Of a DNA stretch of 64,000 bases, positions 25,823 through 36,400 are shown one piece after another. Position 1 is the stretch's first letter; each line of letters starts with the position of its first letter. Source of the DNA: Bacteroidia bacterium (GTDB lineage: Bacteria; Bacteroidota; Bacteroidia; J057); contig JAUIGE010000023.1 of NCBI GenBank assembly GCA_030430205.1, positions 61,666 to 125,665 on the forward strand, in the 5' to 3' direction. A program made the translations under genes and the position numbers. The notes under the pieces are model-generated. The model was not told where the DNA came from. It was given only the letters and a program-made list of their open reading frames with translations, and ran no database searches.

Positions 25823-27133
25823 CTAATACCTATAATGCTCAGGCTTAAACGGTCCTTCAACCTCAACTCCGATATAATCAGCCTGATCTTTGCGAAGTTC
25901 TTCCAACTCTACGCCGATTTTGGCGAGGTGAAGACGCGCTACTTTCTCGTCGAGATGCTTAGGCAAAGTATATACTTTGTTTTCGTAAGCATCGCTATTG
26001 CTCCAGAGCTCCATCTGGGCCAATGTCTGGTTGGTGAAGGAGTTGGACATCACGAATGATGGGTGTCCGGTGGCACAACCGAGGTTTACCAAACGGCCTT
26101 CAGCCAGGAGAATAATGTCATTGCCATCGACATTGTACATGTCAACCTGAGGCTTGATCACATTTTTCTTGTAGTTTTTATTCAACCAGGCTACGTCGAT
26201 CTCATTGTCAAAGTGGCCGATGTTACAAACGATGGTTTTGTCTGTCATCATTTTGAAATGCTCGGCTGTGATGATGTCTTTGTTTCCGGTAGCGGTAACG
26301 ACGATATTGGCGCGAGGAATGGCGTTGCTCATTTTCTTCACCTCGAAGCCATCCATCGCTGCCTGCAGCGCACAGATCGGATCGATCTCTGTCACGATCA
26401 CGCGACAGCCAGCACCGCGCAGCGAAGCTGCGGAGCCTTTGCCCACATCACCATAACCCGCAACTACGGCTACTTTTCCTGCCATCATCGTATCTGTAGC
26501 ACGGCGGATAGCGTCTACCAGAGACTCTTTACAGCCGTATTTGTTGTCAAATTTTGACTTGGTCACGGAATCATTCACATTGATCGCAGGCATAGGCAGT
26601 GTGCCTTTCTTAACGCGCTCATAGAGGCGATGCACACCTGTGGTTGTTTCTTCACTCAGGCCTTTGATACCCGCAATCAGTTGTGGGTAGTCATCCAGGA
26701 CCATATTGGTCAGGTCGCCACCATCATCCAGGATCATATTGAGTGGCTGGCGATCTTCACCAAAGTAAAGCGTCTGCTCGATAGCCCAGTTAAATTCTTC
26801 TTCGCTCATGCCTTTCCAGGCATATACCTGTACGCCAGTTGCGGCGATGGCAGCAGCAGCGTGATCTTGTGTAGAGAAAATGTTACATGATGACCAGGTA
26901 ACTTCTGCACCCAGAGCTGTCAATGTTTCGATCAAAACAGCCGTTTGGATGGTCATGTGAAGACAGCCTGCAATGCGGGCGCCTTTCAATGGTTTCTCAT
27001 TACCATATTCCTCTCTCAAAGACATAAGACCGGGCATTTCTGCTTCTGCAAGCATGATTTCTTTTCTGCCCCACTCAGCAAGATTGATGTCTTTTACCTT
27101 ATTAGGAATGAATTGTGATGTAATTTCTGACAT
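25823..27133 (-). CDS. ahcY: Adenosylhomocysteinase
   Basis: This 436-aa NAD-dependent enzyme splits S-adenosylhomocysteine to adenosine and homocysteine, removing the product inhibitor of methyltransferases. Substrate-domain motifs include [40 protein letters not shown] and [17 protein letters not shown]. The NAD-binding loop is [19 protein letters not shown] near residue 225. The C-terminal tail [11 protein letters not shown] is the conserved end that completes the partner's NAD site in the tetramer. Length and motifs agree with the bacterial family. It lies downstream of mnmA on the same strand, with its own -7-like box in the 94-bp gap. Confidence 0.97.
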   Translation of the reverse strand: MSEITSQFIPNKVKDINLAEWGRKEIMLAEAEMPGLMSLREEYGNEKPLKGARIAGCLHMTIQTAVLIETLTALGAEVTWSSCNIFSTQDHAAAAIAATGVQVYAWKGMSEEEFNWAIEQTLYFGEDRQPLNMILDDGGDLTNMVLDDYPQLIAGIKGLSEETTTGVHRLYERVKKGTLPMPAINVNDSVTKSKFDNKYGCKESLVDAIRRATDTMMAGKVAVVAGYGDVGKGSAASLRGAGCRVIVTEIDPICALQAAMDGFEVKKMSNAIPRANIVVTATGNKDIITAEHFKMMTDKTIVCNIGHFDNEIDVAWLNKNYKKNVIKPQVDMYNVDGNDIILLAEGRLVNLGCATGHPSFVMSNSFTNQTLAQMELWSNSDAYENKVYTLPKHLDEKVARLHLAKIGVELEELRKDQADYIGVEVEGPFKPEHYRY

Positions 27134-27170
27134 GAATATGAAAATTTATTTGAATTTTTAATTTGGACCG

Positions 27171-27178
27171 CAAAATTA
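27171..27178 (-). promoter_or_regulatory. Possible -7 box upstream of ahcY
   Basis: The minus strand reads TAATTTTG here, a perfect TAnnTTTG match, 37 bp upstream of the ahcY start. The nearest TTTG (27203-27206) is 24 bp away, slightly beyond the usual 19-21 bp, so the assignment is tentative. Confidence 0.35.
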
Positions 27179-27227
27179 AGCATTTTTTCGATGGCTTGAA
27201 ATCAAAGTTCATTCCAAACTTTATCTT

Positions 27228-28427
27228 TTAAGCAATTACTCCTGAACCCAGGAGCTCTTCGCCCTCATACCAGGCGGCAAATTGACCCGGCGTAACGCCT
27301 CTTTGGGCTTCTTCGAAGATGATATACAAGCCATCTCTTTCCTGAAAAAGCTTTGCTTTTTGCAGGGGTTGGCGGTAGCGGATGCGGACCATCAGGTCGA
27401 TGGATTGTCCTGTTTGTAAGGCACGGTCAGGACGCACCCAATGGATGTCGTCATGGGGGATAAACAGGCCGGGCCTGTTCAGACCGGGATGTGTATCGCC
27501 CATTCCGGTGTAGATCACATTTTCATGCACATCTGTTCCGATCACAAAGAGGGGGTCCACTTTGCCGCCTACACCCAGTCCCTTTCGCTGCCCAATGGTG
27601 AAGTAGTGTGCGCCATGGTGCTGCCCAACCATCTGACCATCAGTAGTTTGATAGCTATAAGGGGTGGAAAATTGTACCAGCTCATCATGGCTCAAGCCAT
27701 TGAGTGGAGGCTGCGGCAGGCTACGCCCCGCGTACTTTGCTGAATCAGCTTCGATTTCGATGATCACGCCTTTTTTAGGCTGCAACTGCTGTTGCAGGAA
27801 GTCCGGAAGGCGTATTTTGCCGACAAAACACAAACCCTGAGAATCTTTTTTCTCAGCTGTCACCAGATCCAATTTTTTGGCGATGCGCCGCACCTCCGAT
27901 TTTTGCAATTCCCCGATGGGGAAGAGTGCCTTGCTGAGTTGGGCCTGCGTCAGCTGGCAGAGAAAATAGCTTTGGTCTTTGTTGAGGTCTTTGCCCGCCA
28001 TGAGGCGGTGATGTGTCTGCCCATCCTGCGAAAAGCTTTCTTTTCGCACATAGTGGCCTGTGGCCACAAAATCCGCCTTAAGCTGCAGTGCAGCTTTCAA
28101 AAATATATCAAACTTGATCTCACGGTTGCAGAGCACATCGGGATTGGGGGTGCGGCCCGCCTCATATTCTGCAAACATATAGTCAACAATGCGCTCTTTA
28201 TATTCCTTGCTCAAATCCAGCGTCTGGAAGGGAATTCCCAATTTCTGAGCCACCAGCAAGGCGTCATTGCTGTCCTCTATCCAGGGGCACTCAGCATCTA
28301 AAATGACGGAGTCATCATGCCAGTTTTTCATAAACATGCCAATCACCTCATAGCCCTGCTCCTGGAGCAAATAGGCCGCTACGCTGGAATCTACTCCGCC
28401 TGAAAGGCCAACAACAACGCGTTTCAT
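27228..28427 (-). CDS. mnmA: tRNA-specific 2-thiouridylase MnmA
   Basis: This 399-aa cytoplasmic enzyme makes 2-thiouridine at the wobble position of tRNAs for Lys, Glu and Gln. The PP-loop [15 protein letters not shown] (residues 7-21) binds ATP. The two catalytic cysteines are C100 in [12 protein letters not shown] and C200 in [10 protein letters not shown]. The insert typical of the family ([19 protein letters not shown]) and the C-terminal beta-barrel ([25 protein letters not shown]) are present. The length is a little above average (about 360-380) and otherwise standard. Confidence 0.96.
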   Translation of the reverse strand: MKRVVVGLSGGVDSSVAAYLLQEQGYEVIGMFMKNWHDDSVILDAECPWIEDSNDALLVAQKLGIPFQTLDLSKEYKERIVDYMFAEYEAGRTPNPDVLCNREIKFDIFLKAALQLKADFVATGHYVRKESFSQDGQTHHRLMAGKDLNKDQSYFLCQLTQAQLSKALFPIGELQKSEVRRIAKKLDLVTAEKKDSQGLCFVGKIRLPDFLQQQLQPKKGVIIEIEADSAKYAGRSLPQPPLNGLSHDELVQFSTPYSYQTTDGQMVGQHHGAHYFTIGQRKGLGVGGKVDPLFVIGTDVHENVIYTGMGDTHPGLNRPGLFIPHDDIHWVRPDRALQTGQSIDLMVRIRYRQPLQKAKLFQERDGLYIIFEEAQRGVTPGQFAAWYEGEELLGSGVIA

Positions 28428-28521
28428 AAAAAATGTGTTCCTTTTTGGTTAAGTCTGCCTTCAAACGAAATTCAAGGCTGATTGTTTGCCGGGCAAAGAT
28501 AGGGAGTTTGCTGGAAATGCT

Positions 28522-29451
28522 TTAGCCTGTAAGTAAGTAGGCTTTTTCTTTTGCCAGGCTGATAAGGACCTGTGCACCTGCATTAAAGTGCAGAAAATCA
28601 TTTTCAATCCCATCACTGAAGATGATCCCATCTGTAGGCATATGTGAGACAATTTTGAGGTGATGCCTGCTTGTGATCCGCCCAGATGTTAACGAAGTTT
28701 CACTTGCCCGGGAAAGAAAAGGCTCTCTCACGACAAAAATCAGATCGGGACTGTTCCAGGGCATTGTGAGGGGGGGAAAGGAAGGCTTTATTCCGCAAAG
28801 TTGATTGATGCTTTTTGTCATGTTGAAGACGGAGCTTAACCAGCCACTTGAGCCGACTCCGGTAGAAACGATAATTCCGGAAGAGGATTGGTTCTCCATT
28901 TTTTCCTGAAAAGATAATTGGTAGCGGGCAGAGGTATGGGATTTAGGACCAATGAAAAGGTCATTGAAAGCCAGAAGCCTTTGGCCATCACTCAGTCGGG
29001 CTTCAGCCAAACTCACCTCCTCGCAATGTAAGACTCCGGAAGGCAAACTATTGAGGAGCTTATCTAATTCTTCGGGTTGAAATGGGCAAAGTTTGCCATC
29101 TATTCTCTGTTTGTCGGGATTGATCCCGATGATAGGCCGGCCCTGGGCATACTTGGCCGTATTGGCAACTAAGCCATCACGCCCCAGCGTGATAATTATC
29201 TGCTTTTCAGCAAAAATAAAATTGGGTAAGAATTCCCTGAAAAGGATCTGGAATTTCAGCCGGGGCTGAAGACTTTTTAAGACAATCTTGAGTGAATTGT
29301 GAAAACATTCATGCTCATCCACATAAGCCTGGAAATCTTCTCCCGTATGCTCGATATAAAAGCGAGCCTGCTCAAAGGTGTTGAAGCGCGCGATCAACTG
29401 CTCTAAGGCTGTATGATCGCGCAGCAGAATAGCTTGTTCTATTTTGCTCAT
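28522..29451 (-). CDS. NAD-kinase-like protein
   Basis: This 309-aa protein resembles the NAD/diacylglycerol kinase superfamily. Its phosphate-binding loop is ITLGRDGLVANTA (GRDG at residues 90-93) in place of the usual GGDG, keeping the catalytic aspartate. The NE/D motif reads FNDLFIG (163-164), with Asp for the usual Glu. The later GVGSSGW segment at about 198-204 replaces TPTGSTAY. A helical N-terminus of about 80 residues precedes the domain. It may still phosphorylate NAD or another nucleotide, or may be a binding protein. Its ATG overlaps the SPFH gene's stop region by 4 bp (ATGA type), so the pair is translationally coupled. Confidence 0.75.
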   Translation of the reverse strand: MSKIEQAILLRDHTALEQLIARFNTFEQARFYIEHTGEDFQAYVDEHECFHNSLKIVLKSLQPRLKFQILFREFLPNFIFAEKQIIITLGRDGLVANTAKYAQGRPIIGINPDKQRIDGKLCPFQPEELDKLLNSLPSGVLHCEEVSLAEARLSDGQRLLAFNDLFIGPKSHTSARYQLSFQEKMENQSSSGIIVSTGVGSSGWLSSVFNMTKSINQLCGIKPSFPPLTMPWNSPDLIFVVREPFLSRASETSLTSGRITSRHHLKIVSHMPTDGIIFSDGIENDFLHFNAGAQVLISLAKEKAYLLTG

Positions 29452-30461
29452 GACGGTTGATTTCCCATGAGTGAAGCGACAAGGTCAGGAGAGATATTCA
29501 GTTGGCCGATTTTGGAAGCCTGGGTTGCCAACTCACTGAAAGCAAGTGCGAAATAGGCATTTCCTTTGCCCTGGGACTGCAATGCCATCAAACTTTTCCA
29601 ATCCATATCCTTGTAGGGATTCAAATAGGATTGGATAGCATAAGATTTATCATCTGCTTTTTGGCGGGAATTGGTAGATTGAAGTTCAAGAAAACTTCTT
29701 CGTTTTTCTTCCGCTTCTATTTCAGTCTGTATCTTTTCCAAAAGAAGCTTACGTTCGTTTTCTCGTTGCAATAATTGCGTTTCCATCCGTTTTTGGGAAA
29801 TCTGTTTCTGTTTTTCTTCAATAGCGATTTCCGTATTGAGCTCACTTTCCTTAATGATCCGCTCCTGCTCAACGGCAAAATTGCGGCGTTCATAGACGGC
29901 CTGGTCGGCTTCCTGTTGGAGGGACTCACGTACCTCAGCTTCCAGGGCACGGGCTAATTCTGGAGTGGGTTTTATTGCCAATACATTTACACCCAAAATC
30001 TTTAGGCCCAGCATGTGAATGGTCTCGGCCTGACTCAGGCCATCAAGCAGGATTTTTTCCAATTCTTTTGCCTGGCTAAGTAATTTTCGAAGACCCCTTG
30101 CCCTGACATTGGCGGCTATTACAGATTGAGCTTCGTTCACCACCCGCTGAGATAGTTTATGGGGATCATCGCTTTGGTAGTCCTGCCGGTCATCAACTGT
30201 GAAATTCAGAAATTTTGAGATTTGAAAGGGCTGATCAATCTGATAAGTTATCTGACCTTGTATGCTGACTTGTTGAAAATCCTGGGTGCTTTCATGAAAA
30301 ATGAAAGGCAGGTCGATGCTATTGACTGGCACAGAAACAATAGAGGAGGTAGGGGAGAAGTAATAAAAAGCCAGGCCTTTTCCTTCTCTTCTTATGCTAC
30401 CCGATTGGTAATGGATTACATAGCGGGTAGAATCGAATCGGATGAAGTTTAGTCCAAACAT
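29448..30461 (-). CDS. SPFH/Band 7 domain protein
   Basis: This 337-aa protein has an SPFH domain at about residues 20-200, seen in VPVNSIDLPFIFHESTQDFQ, QVSIQGQITYQIDQP and the helix GLRKLLSQAKELEKILLDGL, then LGLKILGVNVLAIKPTPELA. It is followed by a long charged coiled coil (about 180-270, KQISQKRMETQLLQRENERK) that drives oligomer formation. The N-terminus lacks a clear transmembrane helix, so membrane association would be peripheral. SPFH proteins build membrane scaffolds. It precedes and overlaps the NAD-kinase-like gene, implying a joint role. Confidence 0.82.
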   Translation of the reverse strand: MFGLNFIRFDSTRYVIHYQSGSIRREGKGLAFYYFSPTSSIVSVPVNSIDLPFIFHESTQDFQQVSIQGQITYQIDQPFQISKFLNFTVDDRQDYQSDDPHKLSQRVVNEAQSVIAANVRARGLRKLLSQAKELEKILLDGLSQAETIHMLGLKILGVNVLAIKPTPELARALEAEVRESLQQEADQAVYERRNFAVEQERIIKESELNTEIAIEEKQKQISQKRMETQLLQRENERKLLLEKIQTEIEAEEKRRSFLELQSTNSRQKADDKSYAIQSYLNPYKDMDWKSLMALQSQGKGNAYFALAFSELATQASKIGQLNISPDLVASLMGNQPS

Positions 30462-30540
30462 ATATTTGTGTAATTTTTACATAAAAACGAGCACAAATAC
30501 TTTTGGTTGTGAATTTTTGAAAATTCTTACTCAATCCATC

Positions 30541-30945
30541 TCACTTAATCCGCTTCACCCAGCCTTCATTTCGCTCTCCTTTCCCATCATAAGAAACAAA
30601 GCGATAGCTATCGCCATTCACTTCCAGAATCTGGATATTCAGGCGGGTGCCCAGCATTTTTTTGTCGCGGAAGTCGGAGACTTCAATCAGATTCAAAGTG
30701 TAGTTGCAGGGACTGGTCCAGACGATATTGAAGGTATATTGCTTTTTGTTGCGGCCTTTACCGATGGTTTCGGTTTGTTTGTTGTCATTTCTTTTGACCA
30801 CGACATGAGGGAGTTCCGGGTTTACATAGACAAAGGTGCCCACCTTAAAATTGGAACAGCTCTCAGCGGTAGAAAGCTCCTGAGCTACAGCAGATTGTAT
30901 AGACAAAATACAAAATAACAGAATAAGGAAAAGTCGTGTTTGCAT
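30541..30945 (-). CDS. Small secreted hypothetical protein
   Basis: This 134-aa protein has a signal peptide (LFLILLFCILSIQSAVAQ). The small beta-rich mature domain reads NFKVGTFVYVNPELPHVVVK, then YTFNIVWTSPCNYTLNLIEV, and ends with GDSYRFVSYDGKGERNEGW. It contains two Cys that could form a disulfide. No named family was recognised; the layout resembles small Bacteroidota periplasmic DNA-binding-unrelated lipocalin-like sheets. It is monocistronic, with 79 bp to the SPFH gene. Confidence 0.7.
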   Translation of the reverse strand: MQTRLFLILLFCILSIQSAVAQELSTAESCSNFKVGTFVYVNPELPHVVVKRNDNKQTETIGKGRNKKQYTFNIVWTSPCNYTLNLIEVSDFRDKKMLGTRLNIQILEVNGDSYRFVSYDGKGERNEGWVKRIK

Positions 30946-31056
30946 ATCGTGCTTGTTAAAGATATTTACTTTAAAAAGCTCAAAATCAAGCCTTTCCTCC
31001 TTTTCATCAAGAAAAGGGTTTTGAAGGAGGAAAATCAGGGTATGAATTACGATATG

Positions 31057-31830
31057 CTACTCCGAATCCTGTTCCTGGATTATCTTTTTCTGATATCTCC
31101 CCTGAACGATATCCACTATCAGCAGGATGACAATCACAAAGTAGAAAGTCGTTTTGCTCATCTGCACAATCTCATTTCCAAAAAAGGAAAGGTGTGCCAG
31201 ATGGCCTGCCTCTGTCAACAACATCACCCCAACCAGGAACAGTACAAACAGGCCCAGAACCTCATACATGCGGTTTTTCTTGAGGAAAGTCGATACCCTA
31301 TCTGAAAGCCAGATCATCAGTATGCCACTGATCACGATGGCGGTCGCCATAACCCATTTTGTATCTGTCAGCGCGATCGCGCTCAGGATGGAATCGAATG
31401 AGAATACAATATTCATCACAGCGATCATGAAAATGGTCTTTTTGAGAGAGCCTTTTTTATCCTCAGATTTCATGGGCGTGGAGTCCAGGGACATCATGTG
31501 CCAAATCTCCTTGATCGCAGTATAGATGATAAAGCCTCCTCCCAGCAGCACAATCAGACTATGACCGGTAAATTCACCGTGCATCACGCCTTCCCAGTTT
31601 ATCTTAAACCAGGGCGTTTGGAAATACTGGATGAGGTAAAGCAAAGCGAAAAGCAAGGCGATGCGGAGAAAAATCGCCAGAAAAATTCCCAGTTTCCGCA
31701 CATAAGCCTGCTTGTCCACAGGTGCATTTTGAGATTCCAGAGAAATGTAAAGGAGGTTGTCAAAACCGAGAACTGCTTGTAGGAGAATAAGCATTCCCAG
31801 GGTCATTAAGTCGGATAGGATGTGGTCCAT
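31057..31830 (-). CDS. TerC family membrane protein
   Basis: This 257-aa inner-membrane protein has about seven hydrophobic helices. TerC family acidic motifs are visible: LGFDNLLYISLES (Asp 24) in helix 1 and VFSFDSILSAIALTD in the second half, an internal-repeat arrangement of the LysE-type fold. A hydrophilic loop (SLDSTPMKSEDKKGSLKK) separates the halves. TerC-type proteins have been linked to manganese export and tellurite resistance; the metal here is not shown. The final helix (FYFVIVILLIVDIVQGRY) ends in a charged tail. Confidence 0.88.
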   Translation of the reverse strand: MDHILSDLMTLGMLILLQAVLGFDNLLYISLESQNAPVDKQAYVRKLGIFLAIFLRIALLFALLYLIQYFQTPWFKINWEGVMHGEFTGHSLIVLLGGGFIIYTAIKEIWHMMSLDSTPMKSEDKKGSLKKTIFMIAVMNIVFSFDSILSAIALTDTKWVMATAIVISGILMIWLSDRVSTFLKKNRMYEVLGLFVLFLVGVMLLTEAGHLAHLSFFGNEIVQMSKTTFYFVIVILLIVDIVQGRYQKKIIQEQDSE

Positions 31831-32202
31831 GAAGGAAGTCGTTTTCGATTTTTTGTAAAAGTTTAAAGATAAATAATGCTGTAATTTGGATGCATTATGA
31901 CGCAGATTTTCACAGATGGAACTGATTTAAGGAATAGTGATAAAATAAATCATCAGTTTGTTTCAAGTAGTTTGTCATTTCGACAGCCTGCCCTGAACTT
32001 GCTGAAGGGAAGCTTTGCGAGGAGAAATCTCCTGAACTCATTTATAAAAGCCTGATTATCAATAACTCAGGAGATTTCTCCTCGAAGACTCGTCGAAATG
32101 ACACCTCCTGGCGAAAAAATAAACTGATAGCTTATTTCGTCATCGTTCCTAAACTGTGCTGTCTTACCATTTTTATCAGTTTCATCAGTTCAAATCTGTG
32201 TC
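31831..32202. other. Intergenic region with a 131-bp inverted-repeat element
   Basis: No gene is seen between terC and the GT9 gene. The left part (31831-31970) is AT-rich and should include the terC promoter. The centre holds the hairpin element listed separately, and 32104-32202 shows nothing recognisable. Confidence 0.6.
31973..32103. repeat. Inverted-repeat intergenic element (131 bp)
   Basis: The outer arms are TGTCATTTCGAC (31973-31984) and GTCGAAATGACA (32092-32103). The inner arms CGAGGAGAAATCTCCTGA (32018-32035) and TCAGGAGATTTCTCCTCG (32067-32084) are perfectly complementary over 18 bp. The left side carries an extra word, CCTGCCCTGAACTTGCTGAA, which recurs with one change near 62834. 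The whole forms a strong cruciform or hairpin and resembles dispersed intergenic repeats common in Bacteroidota genomes (familiarity, not searched). Confidence 0.82.
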
Positions 32203-33198
32203 TCAAATCTTTTCATCGGCGAATTTATCCAAAATTCCGGCTATTTCTATTTCTGCACAGCGAAAATGCCCTTGTGGGCATGATTTTTTCCCATGCAGGC
32301 CGCAGGGGCGGCAGGGGAGGGAAAGGCTGCTTTCCAGCACCCAGGAGTTGTCCGAGAGCGGCCCGAAACCGAAGTTCGGGACAGTGGAGCAAAACAGCCC
32401 GATGACGGGCGCATTCATGGCTGAAGCCATGTGGAGAGGGGCAGAGTCGTTGACGATATTCATCTCAGCCCGCGCCATCAGCGCGGCAGAAGCGAGGAAG
32501 CTGAGCTTCCCGGCGAGGTTTTGCACGCGCTTTGCGCGTGACTGCCGGGCTATTTTTTCGCATAAAGCCACATCCTCCCTGCCTCCCAGCAGGCAGATTT
32601 CATAGCGATCGCCCAGCGCAGCTATCAGCTGAATCCATTTTTCAGCAGGCCACTGCTTGGTAAACCATTTGGAAGCCGGTGCCATGCAGACATAAGGTGC
32701 GATTTTTTTTACCTGTTCAAAATCACTTTCTGAAGGGTAAAGGCGGGGACGAATAAGCTCCTTATCGGTCAGGTGGTGGATCAGAGAAAGGTTCCTTTCT
32801 ACTTCATGAACCGGATTGTCGGGCGAATGGATGATGTGCGGAAACTTCTTCGAAAAGAGAAAAGACAATGGATTTTTATCAAAACCCATCTTTTCCTTTG
32901 CTCCCGAAAAAGCTGTCAGAAAACCAGAAGATGCAAAACGCTGGAGATTGATGACAAGATCATATTTCTCCTTTCTGATTTGTCGAAGCAGCCGAAATAG
33001 GTTGCGGTATTTTTGCTGGCTTTTGTCAAAAAGTAAAATCTCTGTAAGGTGGGGATTGTTGGCTAAAAGGGCCTGGTGGCCTTTTTTGAGCAGAAAATCG
33101 AGCCGCGCCTGCGGGTGAAATTGTTTGAGCTTTTCCACCACAGAAGTGGCGAGAATGACATCTCCGATGAAAGCGGTTTGTATGATGAGGATTTTCAT
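32203..33198 (-). CDS. Glycosyltransferase family 9 (heptosyltransferase-like)
   Basis: This 331-aa GT-B fold protein uses an ADP-heptose-type donor to extend lipopolysaccharide core or a similar glycolipid at the cytoplasmic face. It starts with the family hallmark MKILIIQTAFIGDVILATSV. It includes YDLVINLQRFASSGFLTAF and, in the donor half, VCMAPASKWFTKQWPAEKW. It continues with AALMARAEMNIVNDSAPLHM and APVIGLFCSTVPNFGFGP. The Cys-rich terminus (SLPCRPCGLHGKKSCPQGHF) matches GT9 proteins that carry a CGxHGxxxCP-type tail. The donor specificity is inferred from family only. Confidence 0.92.
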   Translation of the reverse strand: MKILIIQTAFIGDVILATSVVEKLKQFHPQARLDFLLKKGHQALLANNPHLTEILLFDKSQQKYRNLFRLLRQIRKEKYDLVINLQRFASSGFLTAFSGAKEKMGFDKNPLSFLFSKKFPHIIHSPDNPVHEVERNLSLIHHLTDKELIRPRLYPSESDFEQVKKIAPYVCMAPASKWFTKQWPAEKWIQLIAALGDRYEICLLGGREDVALCEKIARQSRAKRVQNLAGKLSFLASAALMARAEMNIVNDSAPLHMASAMNAPVIGLFCSTVPNFGFGPLSDNSWVLESSLSLPCRPCGLHGKKSCPQGHFRCAEIEIAGILDKFADEKI

Positions 33199-33410
33199 TT
33201 CCGGGCAAAAATAGCCAGCAAATTTTGTATTCCAGCAAATTAAACTTTAATTTATCTTAATATTCTGACAAAAAAAGTAACACAGATTTGTACAGAATAG
33301 TAGTTACCTGTTATCAGAAAAGCACATTAAGACAGACGACTCAGTTAATTCCCCTTGACTTTGAGATAAGCACACATAGCTTTTGTAAAATTCCTTTTCA
33401 CACAAATAGC

Positions 33411-36400
33411 ATGAACACATTTTCTACCTTTCAGAGAAAGTCCATTTCTCTGTTATTCATCAGCCAATGTCTGCTGATCGTATCCCTATTGGGGCAAAGC
33501 CCCCTCAGCGGCACTTTTACCATAGGCGGGAGCAATCCCGATTATGCCACTTTTACTGAAGCGATAGACTCGCTTAACAGCCTGGGCGTCAATGGTTCTG
33601 TGATATTTGATGTGCGCACAGCTAGCTACCTGGAGCAACTTGTCATCCCCGCTATCAGCGGGGCTTCAGCCACCAACACCATCACTTTCCGTTCGGAAAG
33701 CGGGGATAGCTCAGACGTGGTGCTGAGCTGGTTTGGCAGCGATACCGATAACTACACCCTGAAAATGGATGGCGCATCCTGGTTTCGGTTTGAGCGCATG
33801 ACACTCCAATCCACCAATAGTACCTATGGCAGGGTAGTGGAGATGACAGGTGGAGCCAGTCATAACCGCTTCAGTCACAACTTCTTTGAGGGTGCGAATA
33901 TTTCCAGCACTTCCACGCTGCGAACCATCGTTTATTCAAGCTCGGATTATGCCGGCGGTACCCGGGAATCCTATAACCGATTTGACCATAACTATTTTTT
34001 TAATGGAAGTTATGCCATTTATTTTCAGGGAAATGGGACCAGTCCCGGGCAAACCGAAACCGGCAACAGCTTTGAAGACAACCTTTTCGAAAGCTATTAT
34101 TACAGAGGCTTGTACCTGGTTTATCAGGATAGCCTGGAGGTCAACAGGAACACTTTTTTGAGTGCCTTCGGCTCAGCCAGTCTGAGGTCTGTCTACCTCA
34201 GTTATTGCTATCAGATGGAGGTCCAGCTCAATGTGATAGAGCAAGATGATGCTTATGCTTTTTATGCAAACAACTGTGAAGGAGACAGCCTCAACCATTC
34301 ATTAATTGCGAATAATACCATTTCGATAGGGGGCTCTGCTACTTTTGGATATGGATTATATATGGGCAATTGTGCCAACCTGGACATCTATCATAACAGC
34401 GTCAATTCCTATGGCAGCGGTTCAGATAATTTTGCCTTTTATTATCAAAATCAGGGGAGCCATGAGCGGGTTTTGAATAATATTTTTGCTTATACAGGTG
34501 TGGGAAGTGGCTATGCCTATTATAGCCCCTATGCTGAATTTCCGGATTCTTCGGATTATAATGATTTTTTCACCAACTCAGATGTCCTGGCACATGCTTC
34601 TATGGAAATCCCGGATATGGATGCTTTTCGCATGGCTTCGGGCAATGAATTGCATTCTGTTTCGGGGAATCCCGTTTTCACTTCACCGACGGATCTGCAT
34701 GTGAACAAAGCCCTGCTGAATGCTGCCGGTGCTTCGGGCACCGGTATAAGCACTGATTTTGAGGGAGATGCCCGAGGCATCATGCCGGATATCGGCGCGG
34801 ATGAGTTTGCGCCAACGGGTCTCGATGTGGCGATGACCTATTTTGCCTATCCCCAACCGCCCTTTGGGGCGGGCAATTACAGCCTGCGGGCAGGCTTCAC
34901 CAACCTGACAAGCACACCCCTGGTGAGCGCACAGATTTATCTGGAGATAAATGGCGTCGTAGAGCCCGTCTACAACTGGTCCGGGACCCTGGCTCAGGGC
35001 CAGTCTGATACCCTCAATTTGGGTACCTTTACATTTAGCCCCAATACCGCCTATAGCCTGCGTACATGGATCACCAACCCCAACCTGGGAACTGATGTGG
35101 ACAATACGGATGATTCCATCCATGTGCAAAATATCAGCACAGCTTTGGCGGGCACCTATACGATTGGAGGCACAAGTCCCGATTTCGCCACTTTTACAGA
35201 TGCTGTCAATAGCCTGAATGGCGGCGGTGTAGCGGACACGGTTGTATTCAGGGTGCGCTCGGGCACCTACGATGAGCAACTTGTGATCAACGATTTTATC
35301 GGTGGGGGATGCAATGGATTTCCGGTATACATACAGTCTGAGTCGGGCGACAGCAGCGATGTGGTGCTGGAATTTGCAGCAAACAGTTCGGATAATTTTA
35401 CCCTAAAATTAAACGGAGCAGATCATGTTATTTTTCAGGGAATAGGCTTTAAAGCAACCGGAACAAGTTATACACGGGTAGTGGAGGTCAGCCAGGGAGC
35501 GCATTGTAACCAGTTTTTGAACTGCCATTTTTGGGGAAGAGATATTACTTCTACCAGCAATAGGTATGTGGTGATTTTTTCAGATGGAGGAAGTCCCGCA
35601 GATATAGATTCGTCGAATGTTTTTAGAAACTGTAGGATAGAAGAAGGTAGCTATGGTGTGTACTGGCAGGGATATTCTACTTTCAATGAAAGCATGGGAG
35701 AGCCCGGAAATGTCTTTGAGAACAATGTGTTTGTAGGACAACGTGGTACGGGCATTTACATGACAGATCAGGATGCCGCTGTGGTTCGCGCCAATCAATT
35801 TGTATTGGACAGCTTTTATCAATATTCCTCTGCTATTCAATTGTCATCTGCTATTCATGCTTTTAGGATTGAAAATAATATAATCAGGGGTTCAAATGGC
35901 GGAACCGGAATTTACCTGAGCAATTGTTTGGGGTCACCCAATCATCGGGGAATCGTCGCTAATAATTTTATTTCAATCAGGGGAGATGCCAATGGATATG
36001 GGATCAATCTCAATTACTCAGATTCATTGGATATCGTTTTTAACAATGTCCTGATAAACAATGATCCGGGCAATGAAGGATTTGCTTTGCAGGATAATGC
36101 CTCCTTTGTGAATGATGTCCATATTTTCAACAACAATTTCATCAATACAGGCAGTGGTTTTGCTGTAGACCGCCAATCCGGCTCATTGGCTGACTACAAT
36201 AATTACTTTTCCCGCTCGGCTTTTCTGGCAAAAAACTATGGGACAAATCTGGCCGATCTCAGCGGTTGGCAGCAAGCTACCGGACAGGATAGTCACTCCA
36301 TTTCGACAGATCCTCTGTATCTGTCCGATGATGATCTGCACGTGCGCAAAGGCGCACTCGACTCTGCTGGCATCAGCATGAGCGGGATCAGCCTGGACAT

